From Lysobacterales bacterium (GTDB lineage: Bacteria > Pseudomonadota > Gammaproteobacteria > Xanthomonadales > Xanthomonadaceae): a DNA stretch of 64,000 nt. Made by a program: the position numbers and the translations under genes. The notes under the pieces were generated by a model. It worked only from the letters and a program-made list of their open reading frames with translations, ran no database searches and had not been told where the DNA came from. Below, in pieces: positions 9,122 to 16,695 of this stretch. Each line of letters begins with the position of its first letter. Positions within the stretch are counted from its first letter, which is position 1. The stretch is from the NCBI GenBank assembly GCA_014946745.1, contig JADCRD010000001.1, positions 2,602,427-2,666,426 on the forward strand, written 5' to 3'.

Positions 9122-10479
9122 TGGCCTCGGCCCTGACGCGCTGGATGAAGCGTCTTGCCGCCCGATTCCGGCGCGGCGAGACGTCATCGACGCCTGCGGG
9201 CGAGGATCCGCTGCTGCGCGCGGCCGACAGCCTCCGCAGCCTGCTTGACGACCCTTCCATTCCCGCCGAGATCCGTCGCGAACTCGCGGCCGACTATGCC
9301 GAAGTCGAAGCGATGCTCGGCCGGCTTGAGCAGGGCCAGATCCACCTCGCCGCCTTCGGCCGCGTCAGCGTCGGCAAGAGCTCGCTGCTGAACGCGCTGG
9401 CCGGCAGCGAAGCCTTCGAAACCGGCGTCCTGCACGGCACCACCACCGCGCGCGGTCAGCAGGCCTGGCGCGAGGCCGCTGCGCACGGCGTGCAGCTCAT
9501 CGACACGCCCGGCATCAACGAACTCTCCGGCGAGGCGCGCGAGAAGCTGGCCTTCGAGGTCGCGCGCCGCTCCGACCTGATCCTGTTCGTGGTCGATGGC
9601 GACCTCACTCAGATCGAGCTCGACGCGCTCCGCCTGCTCGCCGCGCAGCAGCGGCCGCTGCTGCTGGTGCTGAACAAGGCCGACCGCTATCGCAGCGACG
9701 AGCTCGACACCCTGCGCGCGCGCCTGCTGGAGCACACCCGCGGCCTGATCCAGCCCGAGAACCTGCTGTCGGCGCGCGCCCAGCCTGCGCCAGAGCGCGT
9801 GCTGCGCGTCGACGCGCAGGGCCGTGAGCAGCTGGATAGCCGGCCGCGCAGCATCGATGTCGGTGAGGTCCGCGCCCGCGTCTTCGCCATCCTCGAAGCC
9901 GAGGGCAAGGCCTTGGCTGCGCTCAACGCCGCACTCTTCGCGGGCGAGCTCGCGGACAGCGTGGGGGAGCGCCTGACCCGCATGCGCGCCGAGCTGGCCG
10001 CGCGCATCACCCGCAGCTATTGCCTGGCCAAGGGCATGGCGGTGGCGCTGAATCCGGTGCCGGTCGCCGATCTGCTCGCCGCTGCCGCACTCGACGTCGC
10101 GCTCGTCGTGCACCTGTCGAAGCTCTATGCGCTGCCGATGAGCCGCGCCGAAGCCAGCCGTCTGCTGGCCACGGTGGTCGCCCAGCTGGCAGCGCTGATG
10201 GGCGCGATCTGGGGCGTGCACCTGGTGGCCTCGGCACTGAAGGGCATGAGCGCGGGCCTGTCCACTGCCCTCACCGCGGCCGCCCAAGGCGCGCTGGCCT
10301 GGTACGCCACCCTGCTGGTCGCGCGCTCGGCCGAGCGCTATCTGGCGCAGGGCAAGAGCTGGGGCGACAAGGGGCCGAAGCGCGTGGTCGCCGAGATCGT
10401 GGAAAGCCTGGATCGCGACTCGGTGCTACGCGAAGCGCGCGAGGAGATCCTGCGCCGCTTGCGCAAGCGCGGGGACTAA
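9121..10479 (+). CDS. Era-like GTPase with DUF697 domain
   Basis: This 452-residue protein has a P-loop GRVSVGKSSLLNAL from about residue 80, a G3 motif DTPGINEL near 128 and a G4 motif NKADRY near 185. The second half has the hydrophobic DUF697 signature (PVPVADLLAAAALDVALVV and the following MSRAEASRLL, about residues 305-350). It ends in a charged segment, REEILRRLRKRGD. Unlike the first GTPase of the cluster it has no N-terminal membrane anchor, so the DUF697 part would provide membrane contact. It is the last gene of the operon, followed directly by a structured repeat. Its closeness to the GTPase at the operon head suggests paralogy and perhaps hetero-oligomer formation. Confidence 0.88.
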   Translation: MASALTRWMKRLAARFRRGETSSTPAGEDPLLRAADSLRSLLDDPSIPAEIRRELAADYAEVEAMLGRLEQGQIHLAAFGRVSVGKSSLLNALAGSEAFETGVLHGTTTARGQQAWREAAAHGVQLIDTPGINELSGEAREKLAFEVARRSDLILFVVDGDLTQIELDALRLLAAQQRPLLLVLNKADRYRSDELDTLRARLLEHTRGLIQPENLLSARAQPAPERVLRVDAQGREQLDSRPRSIDVGEVRARVFAILEAEGKALAALNAALFAGELADSVGERLTRMRAELAARITRSYCLAKGMAVALNPVPVADLLAAAALDVALVVHLSKLYALPMSRAEASRLLATVVAQLAALMGAIWGVHLVASALKGMSAGLSTALTAAAQGALAWYATLLVARSAERYLAQGKSWGDKGPKRVVAEIVESLDRDSVLREAREEILRRLRKRGD

Positions 10480-10480
10480 C

Positions 10481-10630
10481 AGGCTGTTGAAAAACAGCCT
10501 GCAAGCCCGGCCAGGGATGGCCGGGACGACCAAGCGAGCGCAGGCGATGGATGTGTCGTGAGGCGGTACCGACCTGCGCCGGACCGCCGACTTGAAAAAC
10601 TCCCCGGAAGGGAGTTCTTCAACACGGTGC
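10481..10630. repeat. Structured dispersed repeat, copy 1 (MITE-like)
   Basis: About 150 bp that match 54603-54754 at roughly 85-90% identity by eye, with one 2-base gap. The left end AGGCTGTTGAAAAACAG and the right end (reverse complement GTGTTGAAGAACTCCC) share TGTTGAAnAAC, so the ends form terminal inverted repeats. Inside are a CCGGCC/GGCCGG hairpin and a right-end stem TTGAAAAACTCCC/GGGAGTTCTTCAA. It begins 2 bases after the GTPase stop codon. No transposase is encoded. Confidence 0.75.
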
Positions 10631-10983
10631 CAAGGGCGAAGCGGCGCGCTCACGCACCACCGATCCGCGCGGCAATGGGCGTCCGAGCGCTGTCCGCGAG
10701 GGCAAGGGAATTGGGATTTGCAAGTACGCGCGCACGCAGCCGCTGTCGCGGATCCCCAGTCTCGAATCTCGGCCCCCGAAAAAGTGAGGGCGAAGCCGGT
10801 CGCCCGGCTTCGCCCTCTGGCCAGACTGTCGCAGCCCCCGCGAACGACAGTCGTGCTCGGTGCGGAAGCGCGGCGCCCTGCGCCGGCTTCCTTGAGTTCA
10901 GGGCATCCCTGCCCGCTCCACTTCCTCCCCTCGATGCTGCGCTGGCCCAATCCCCCGACCGGCCAGCGCAGCCTGCAACTGCC
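10631..10983. other. Intergenic region between GTPase operon and amtB
   Basis: After the structured repeat, about 350 bases carry no recognisable gene. The only structure I see is the amtB-side terminator at 10778-10817. Long frames crossing this stretch continue as the shadow of amtB and are not coding. Confidence 0.5.
10778..10817 (-). terminator. Rho-independent terminator downstream of amtB
   Basis: On the minus strand a 14-bp perfect stem (GAGGGCGAAGCCGG with CCGGCTTCGCCCTC, plus-strand arms 10786-10799 and 10804-10817) is followed at once by ACTTTTTCGG. This is a standard intrinsic terminator. It lies about 165 bases past the amtB stop and faces the right way to end glnK-amtB transcripts. 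Confidence 0.85.
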
Positions 10984-12495
10984 TCAGTTGTAGGCCGACT
11001 CGCCGTGGGCGCTGAGGTCGAGACCCTCGCGCTGCTCGTCGTCGCTGACCCGCAGGCCAAGCACTACGCGGATCAGGCTGAGCGCGACGAAGGTGACCAC
11101 TGCAGACCACACGATGGTGATGATCACGGCCTCGGCCTGGATCAGAACCTGCGAGGCGATCGAGAAGTCTTCCGCACCGCCGCCACCGAAGCTGGGCGCG
11201 GCGAACACGCCGGTCAGCAGCGCGCCAACGATGCCGCCGACGCCATGCACGCCAAAGACATCGGCGGTGTCGTCCGCCTTCAGCAGGCGCTTCAGGCCGG
11301 TGACGCCCCAGAAGCAGACCAGCCCGGAGATCAGGCCAATCGCGATCGCACCCATCACGCCGACGGTGCCGCAGGCCGGCGTGATTGCGACGAGACCCGC
11401 CACGGCACCCGAAGCGCCGCCCAGCATCGAGGCCTTGCCGCGCAGGATGCCCTCGGCGGCCGACCATGCGACCACGGCGGCGGCCGTCGCCATCAGCGTG
11501 TTGATGAAGGCCAGCGCGGTGCCGCCGTTGGCTTCGAGATTGGAGCCGGCGTTGAAGCCGAACCAGCCGACCCACAGCAGCGAGGCGCCGACCATGGTCA
11601 GCACCAGGTTGTGCGGCGTCAGGTGCTCACGTCCATAGCCCAGGCGCTTGCCGACCATGTAGGCCGCGACCAGGCCCGCCACGCCAGCATTGATGTGCAC
11701 CACCGTGCCGCCAGCGAAATCCAGCGCGCCCTTCTCGAACAGGTAGCCGCCGCCAGCCCAGACCATGTGCGCGATCGGCAGATAGCAGAAGGTGAACCAC
11801 AGCACCGCGAACACCAGCACCGACAGGAACTTCATGCGCTCGGCGAAGGCGCCGACGATCAGCGCACAGGTGAGACCTGCAAAGGTCGACTGGAAGGCGA
11901 CGAAGATCAGCTCGGGAATCATCACGCCATCGGTGAAGGTGGCGGCGAGCGAGTCGGTGGTGATGCCTTTCAGAAAAAGCGCATCCAGACTGCCGATCCA
12001 GGCATTGCCGCCGACGAAGGCGAGGCTGTAGCCGTACACCGCCCACAGCACCAGGATCAGCGAGAACACCGTCATCACCTGCATCAACACCGACAGCATG
12101 TTCTTGGCGCGCACCAGGCCGCCGTAGAACAGGGCCAGGCCAGGCACCGCCATCATCACGACCAGCAGGGTGGAGACCAGCATCCAGGTGACGTCGCCCT
12201 TGTCGACCGTGGGCGCGGGCGCGGCCTCTTCGCTGGCGGCAGCCGGTTCGGCGACGGCGGCCTCGGCGGCAGGCGCAGGTGTCGCCTCGGCGGGAACCGC
12301 CTCGGCCACGGCTGCAGGTGGGGCCGCAGCGGCTGCCGCCGGGTCAACAGCCGGTGCGGGTTCAGCGACGGGTGCGGGTGTGGCCGCTGGCGCGGCGTCC
12401 TGCGCGAAAGCGAAGGGGGTGAACGTCAGAAGCGCAGCCAGCAGCAGAGGCGACACTGCGCTGCGCAGGCGGGCGGACAGGTGGCTCGTGTTCAT
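10984..12495 (-). CDS. amtB: Ammonium transporter AmtB
   Basis: AmtB conducts ammonium/ammonia across the cytoplasmic membrane and is gated by GlnK. From ATG 12495 (AGGAGA ribosome site 6 bases upstream) the protein has 503 residues. A signal peptide ending FTPFAFA is followed by about 70 residues of Ala/Pro/Glu-rich sequence, then the eleven-helix Amt core beginning GDVTWMLVSTLLVVMMAVPGL. Family motifs include FYGGLVRAKN, AGGTVVHINAGVAGL and FGVHGVGGIVGALLTG with the pore and cytoplasmic-face histidines. The frame is open for 52 more codons upstream but those overlap glnK and lack transporter features. It is co-transcribed with glnK 22 bases upstream. The low-complexity N-terminal insert is unusual for AmtB. 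Confidence 0.95.
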   Translation of the reverse strand: MNTSHLSARLRSAVSPLLLAALLTFTPFAFAQDAAPAATPAPVAEPAPAVDPAAAAAAPPAAVAEAVPAEATPAPAAEAAVAEPAAASEEAAPAPTVDKGDVTWMLVSTLLVVMMAVPGLALFYGGLVRAKNMLSVLMQVMTVFSLILVLWAVYGYSLAFVGGNAWIGSLDALFLKGITTDSLAATFTDGVMIPELIFVAFQSTFAGLTCALIVGAFAERMKFLSVLVFAVLWFTFCYLPIAHMVWAGGGYLFEKGALDFAGGTVVHINAGVAGLVAAYMVGKRLGYGREHLTPHNLVLTMVGASLLWVGWFGFNAGSNLEANGGTALAFINTLMATAAAVVAWSAAEGILRGKASMLGGASGAVAGLVAITPACGTVGVMGAIAIGLISGLVCFWGVTGLKRLLKADDTADVFGVHGVGGIVGALLTGVFAAPSFGGGGAEDFSIASQVLIQAEAVIITIVWSAVVTFVALSLIRVVLGLRVSDDEQREGLDLSAHGESAYN

Positions 12496-12517
12496 GTGTT
12501 TCTCCTGTGCGCGCTGC

Positions 12518-12922
<405 letters not shown>

Positions 12923-12924
12923 TC

Positions 12925-12940
12925 AGCACAGGGCGTGCCA
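12925..12940 (-). promoter_or_regulatory. Sigma-54 promoter candidate for glnK-amtB
   Basis: Read on the minus strand the sequence is TGGCAC-GCCCT-GTGCT, which matches the consensus TGGCAC-N5-TTGCW with the invariant GG (-24) and GC (-12) correctly spaced and one mismatch in the -12 box. The predicted start would be near 12913, giving a leader of about 57 bases before the glnK ATG at 12856. I did not find clear NtrC sites by eye. Confidence 0.7.
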
Positions 12941-13131
12941 GCTCCTGCAGTGCAGCATTGGATTCTTCAAGCGGTTGATTTATCGGCTTATGACTCGATG
13001 GGCACAGCAGCAAAACGCCCCGTTCTGGTGCAAGCAACACTCAACCTCACCGTACTGGGGCGATTCCGCGTGCACGGCACTGGACCTTTGCCCTACCGAC
13101 GCTGGCCGCCGCCGCCGCTACCATCGCGCGG

Positions 13132-13776
13132 ATGAGCACCCTGTTGATCGCCGACGACCACCCGCTGTTCCGCGCCGCGCTGTCTCAGGCCGTACGCGGG
13201 CTGGATGCGGCCCACGTGGTGCTGGAGGCCGACAGTCTGGACGCCGCGCGTTCGCAGCTGCTGGCGCATCCCGAAATCGATCTGCTGCTGCTCGATCTCA
13301 ACATGCCGGACAGTCAGGGGCTGATGGGACTCGCAGCGCTGCGCGGCGAGTTTCCCGGCGTGTTGGTGCTGATGGTGTCGGCGCAGGACGATCCCGACAT
13401 CGTGCGCCGAGCGCTGGCCTATGGCGCCGCCGGCTACGTGCCGAAGAGCCTCGATCTCGACGGTATCCGCGCCGCCCTCGACGCCGTGCTGTCCGGTGAC
13501 ACCTGGCTGCCGCCCGCGCTGAAACCCGCCGTCGACGCCCAGCCGGCGCGCGACGAGGACCGCGACATCTCAAGTCGCCTGGCGCGGCTCACCCCGCAGC
13601 AGATTCGCGTGCTGCAGCTGCTGGCCCAGGGCAGGCTCAACAAGCAGATCGCCGATACGCTCGGCATCCAGGAACGCACCGTCAAAGCCCACGTCAGCGC
13701 GATCTTCGAGCGGCTGGGCGTGCGCAACCGGACGCAGGCGGGGGTGTTGCTGGGATCGCTGGAGCTGGGCAGGTAG
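13132..13776 (+). CDS. LuxR/NarL-family response regulator
   Basis: The 214-residue protein has an N-terminal receiver domain with acidic residues in ADDH, phospho-acceptor Asp55 (LLLLDLNMP), a Ser near 83 and Lys105 (GYVPKS). A linker follows, then a C-terminal LuxR helix-turn-helix from about residue 150, with LTPQQIRVLQLLAQG, the recognition stretch IQERTVKAHVSAIFERL and the closing GVRNRTQAGV. No histidine kinase gene is adjacent, so it is an orphan here. It is divergent from glnK, but nothing ties it to nitrogen control. Target genes are unknown. Confidence 0.93.
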   Translation: MSTLLIADDHPLFRAALSQAVRGLDAAHVVLEADSLDAARSQLLAHPEIDLLLLDLNMPDSQGLMGLAALRGEFPGVLVLMVSAQDDPDIVRRALAYGAAGYVPKSLDLDGIRAALDAVLSGDTWLPPALKPAVDAQPARDEDRDISSRLARLTPQQIRVLQLLAQGRLNKQIADTLGIQERTVKAHVSAIFERLGVRNRTQAGVLLGSLELGR

Positions 13777-13783
13777 GTGGGAG

Positions 13784-14029
13784 CCGGGATTCGGGATTCG
13801 GGATTCGGGATTCGAAAGAGCTTGAGGCTTCGCGCTCCCATTGCCGCAAGGGGAGTTGCCGGTGATTGCCCACCCGATGTCATCCACTGCGCACGCGCGG
13901 CACCTGATCTGGAAAAGTCACCCAGGACCACGCACAACGGAGCCAAGGCGCAGGGCACTCGATCCCCCGGGCGCTATCACCTGCGGGCGCCCGCTTCTAC
14001 GAATCCCCAATCCCCAATCCCCAATCCCG
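13784..14029. repeat. GGGATTC tandem repeats arranged as an inverted pair
   Basis: Four tandem GGGATTC heptamers (about 13786-13815) face an inverted run of GAATCCCCAATCCCCAATCC (about 14001-14028), with about 185 bases of unique DNA between. The two arms could form a long imperfect stem. Short GGGATTC/GGGATTG arrays like this are common in intergenic DNA of Xanthomonadaceae. They are not coding. Confidence 0.7.
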
Positions 14030-14059
14030 CTTCGCCTGAGCCCAAAGGCTCAGGCGAAG
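14030..14059 (-). terminator. Hairpin overlapping the nfuA stop codon
   Basis: CTTCGCCTGAGCC (14030-14042) and GGCTCAGGCGAAG (14047-14059) form a perfect 13-bp stem with a CAAA loop. The right arm includes the last codons and the TGA of nfuA. There is no T-tract after it, so it may act as a Rho-assisted terminator or 3' stabiliser rather than a classic terminator. Confidence 0.5.
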
Positions 14060-14631
14060 TACGGCATCTCACCCTTGGCGTGATCCGTCGCGTCGCGCAC
14101 CGCGCGCACTTCGGGCACGCGCTGCATCAGGGTTTTCTCAACGCCGTTCTTCAAGGTGTAGTCGACCTGCTTGCAGCCCTGGCAGCCGCCACCGAAGCGC
14201 AGCACCACGATGCCGTCGGCGGTGATTTCTTCAAGGCTCACCCGGCCGCCGTGGCTGGCCACGCCCGGGTTGATCTCGGTGTCGATAACGTGCTGCACGC
14301 GCTCGACCAGGCTCGCCTCGGCGCCGGGCGGTACGCCCTTGATGCGCGGCGCGCGCACGGTCAACTGGCCACCCGTGGCCTCGCTGAGAAAGTCGATCTC
14401 GGCATCGGTGAAGTACTCGGCGCTGGCCGCCTGCAGGTACAGGATGAAGCCCTCGCACTGCACTTCCCATTCGTCGCCATCCAGATCGACCGCTTCGACA
14501 AACTCGAGTTTGGCGTCGGCGCTGGGCGTGCCGGCGCGCACCGCCGAGAGCCGGATGCCGGCGATGTCACCGCCCTGCTGCTGGATCAGGCGAACGAAAT
14601 ACTGCTGGGCGGCGGAGCTGATCTGGATCAT
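14050..14631 (-). CDS. nfuA: Fe/S biogenesis protein NfuA
   Basis: NfuA accepts Fe-S clusters from scaffold proteins and passes them to client enzymes under stress. From ATG 14631 the protein has 193 residues, matching the family length of about 191. The N-terminal half is a degenerate A-type (IscA-like) domain beginning MIQISSAAQQYFVRLI. The C-terminal Nfu domain carries the cluster-ligating CxxC as GGGCQGC, with Cys150 and Cys153. The longer frame to 14718 adds 29 residues without family similarity and is rejected as start. The gene stands alone, facing the divergent phhB gene. Confidence 0.96.
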   Translation of the reverse strand: MIQISSAAQQYFVRLIQQQGGDIAGIRLSAVRAGTPSADAKLEFVEAVDLDGDEWEVQCEGFILYLQAASAEYFTDAEIDFLSEATGGQLTVRAPRIKGVPPGAEASLVERVQHVIDTEINPGVASHGGRVSLEEITADGIVVLRFGGGCQGCKQVDYTLKNGVEKTLMQRVPEVRAVRDATDHAKGEMPYFA

Positions 14632-14821
14632 GGTGCGACGGCTACCCGGGGGAATTGGGACCGAAATGGTACCGCATGACCCGTGACGCCTCGTGAGCCG
14701 GGACCACTGCGACCGCATGCGCGCTCATCTCCAGAACTGGGAGGAATACCGTCGGCCGGCGGGCGGCGCGATGACCGCTGGCTATACTCCGCGCCCTTGC
14801 TCTCGTCGGATGCCACGCGCC

Positions 14822-15169
14822 ATGACCACGCTCGCCGAACTCGCTGCCCTGCGCTGCCGCCCCCTGCGAGGCGCCGACCACAAAGCCGCATCGACGCGGG
14901 TGGAAGAGGCCCTGACCGCTCTGCCCGGCTGGTCGCTGGTCGAGGATGGCGCGGCCCTCTCCAAGACCTACAGCTTCACCGACTATTACCGCACCCTCGC
15001 CTTCGTCAACGCGCTGGCCTTCATCGCCCACGCTGAAGACCACCACCCCGATCTGTCCGTGCACTACAACCGCTGCGTCGTGCGCTACTCCACCCACGAC
15101 GTTGGCGGGCTGTCCGAGAACGATCTGATCTGCGCAGCCAAGACTGAGCTGCTGCTCGGCGCGCACTGA
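14822..15169 (+). CDS. phhB: Pterin-4a-carbinolamine dehydratase
   Basis: This enzyme dehydrates 4a-hydroxytetrahydrobiopterin during recycling of the phenylalanine hydroxylase cofactor. Starting at ATG 14822 it has 115 residues, normal for the family. The catalytic signature HAEDHHPDLSVHYNRC carries the conserved His-His-Pro and the following His. The N-terminal LPGWSLVEDGAALSKTYSF stretch also matches. The upstream open frame to 14693 is not supported. No phenylalanine hydroxylase gene is in the window, so the link to that pathway comes only from the family. Confidence 0.95.
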   Translation: MTTLAELAALRCRPLRGADHKAASTRVEEALTALPGWSLVEDGAALSKTYSFTDYYRTLAFVNALAFIAHAEDHHPDLSVHYNRCVVRYSTHDVGGLSENDLICAAKTELLLGAH

Positions 15170-15186
15170 GACCGACCCGGCCCACC

Positions 15187-16689
15187 ATGCCCCCCGGGCC
15201 TGCGCATGGGAACCTGAGCGCGGCCCTGCGGCTGACCGCGCTGCTGCTGGGCCTGCTGTGGCTGCTGGTCTACGTGCCCGCGGCGCAGCTGGACGCCGAA
15301 GCGCGGGCGCAGTCAGCGCTGTACGCGCGCGGTGACTCGCCGTTTCGCTGGAGCTTCAGCGATCCCGACGCCTTGGCAGGCCCGGCGCTGGGCGCGCAGC
15401 GACTGGATCGCGCGCGCGGGGCTGCGGCTGCGCTGCGCATCGCGATGCCCAACGGCGACGCCAATCTGGGCCTGCGCCTGTCCGGCCGGCGCGTCGATCC
15501 CTCGGCCCTGCCGCGGCTGCGCTTGCGCATGCGCAGCGAGCGGCCGCTGCAGTGGCGACTGGCTGCCGCCAGCGACCTCAAGCCGGATGTCCCCGCCGGG
15601 CCTTGGATGCCTTGGCCGCCCGCTTCGGCAGTGGGCTCCGGTCGAGAGGTTCCCGCGGACGCGCAGCCTGAGTTTTTCGAGACCGATCTCAGCTCCGTTC
15701 TGCCGCCGCTGGACGCCCCGCTCGCGCAGCTGCGCCTGCAGCTGATGGGCGAACCCGGTCAAGTGGTGGAGCTGCAGTCACTGAGCCTGCATCCCGCCTG
15801 TGCAGCAGCGCACTGCCAACCACAGCGGGTCGAACTGCCGCCGCACCTGCTGCCCTCGCAGCGGCTGGCAGCGCGCGATGCCGCCCTGCTCGATCTCCCG
15901 CAGGCGCCGGTCGGCGTGCAAGCGCCGGAGTGGCTGGTGCGCGCGGTGCAGGCGATGCGTGCCCTGAATCACTGGCACGCCGCAGCCATCGCCGCGCTGC
16001 TGGTGCTGGCCTGCGCCCTGGGCGCGCGCCTGCTCTCGATGCCGGTGCGGCGCGCCTTCGCCCTGCTGATCGGTGCCGGTCTGCCGATCCTGCTGCTGTC
16101 TCTGGGACTGCCGCGCTTTCCGCCGCAGGCCGCGGACCTCGTGCTGATCGTCGGCTGGGTCACGGCGCTGTGGTGGCTGCGGCCGGCTGGCGCCTTGAGT
16201 TTGCCTGCGGCAGCGCTTCGGCCCGAGCAGGTAGCGCGGCTGATCGGCTCGCGTCGCGCCTGGCGATCGGCCCTCGTGGTCACCGCAGCGGGCCTGCTCC
16301 TGCTCACGCTGCTCAGCGTGCTCGGCAGCGGAAGCGAACAGGGAGGCTTGCAGGCCGAACGCAGTGGCCGCTACCTCGCCTGGGCTGCGCTGCAGCAGGT
16401 CTGGCTTGCGCTGTTTCTGCTGCCGCATCTGCGTGAACCCGGCAAGGACGCGCAGACGGCTGCGCTGGCCGGGCTGCTGTTCGCCGCCCTGCATTTGCCC
16501 AACGCCGAGCTGATGGCGCTGTGCCTCATCGGCGGCTGGGCCTGGTCGCGCATTGCGCTCAAGCACGGCAGCCTGCTGCCGCAGATCCTGTCGCATGCGG
16601 CGCTGGGCCTCGCAGCCAGTGCACTGCTGCCGCAGAGCGTGCTGCGCTCGCTGGAGGTCGGCGGTCGCTACGTGTTTGCGCCGCTGTAG
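15187..16689 (+). CDS. CPBP/CAAX-protease-like membrane protein with altered motif 1
   Basis: The 500-residue protein starts with one membrane helix (about residues 10-30) and a large extracytoplasmic domain to about residue 250 that I do not recognise. Seven or so helices follow. The last part resembles the CPBP intramembrane protease family: LLFAALHLPNAELM fits motif 2 (FxxxH) and LSHAALGLAAS fits motif 3 (H). Where motif 1 should read EExxxR, the sequence is AALQQVWLALFLLPHLRE, with Gln-Gln in place of the catalytic glutamates. It may be a divergent or inactive member. It follows phhB by 17 bases and ends 6 bases from convergent rluC. No sorting-signal protein was seen nearby. Confidence 0.65.
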   Translation: MPPGPAHGNLSAALRLTALLLGLLWLLVYVPAAQLDAEARAQSALYARGDSPFRWSFSDPDALAGPALGAQRLDRARGAAAALRIAMPNGDANLGLRLSGRRVDPSALPRLRLRMRSERPLQWRLAAASDLKPDVPAGPWMPWPPASAVGSGREVPADAQPEFFETDLSSVLPPLDAPLAQLRLQLMGEPGQVVELQSLSLHPACAAAHCQPQRVELPPHLLPSQRLAARDAALLDLPQAPVGVQAPEWLVRAVQAMRALNHWHAAAIAALLVLACALGARLLSMPVRRAFALLIGAGLPILLLSLGLPRFPPQAADLVLIVGWVTALWWLRPAGALSLPAAALRPEQVARLIGSRRAWRSALVVTAAGLLLLTLLSVLGSGSEQGGLQAERSGRYLAWAALQQVWLALFLLPHLREPGKDAQTAALAGLLFAALHLPNAELMALCLIGGWAWSRIALKHGSLLPQILSHAALGLAASALLPQSVLRSLEVGGRYVFAPL

Positions 16690-16695
16690 GTCGCT

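Noticed and set aside
10481-10630. Possible insertion sequence
   Set aside because: Only 150 bp, no transposase frame; at most a non-autonomous element.
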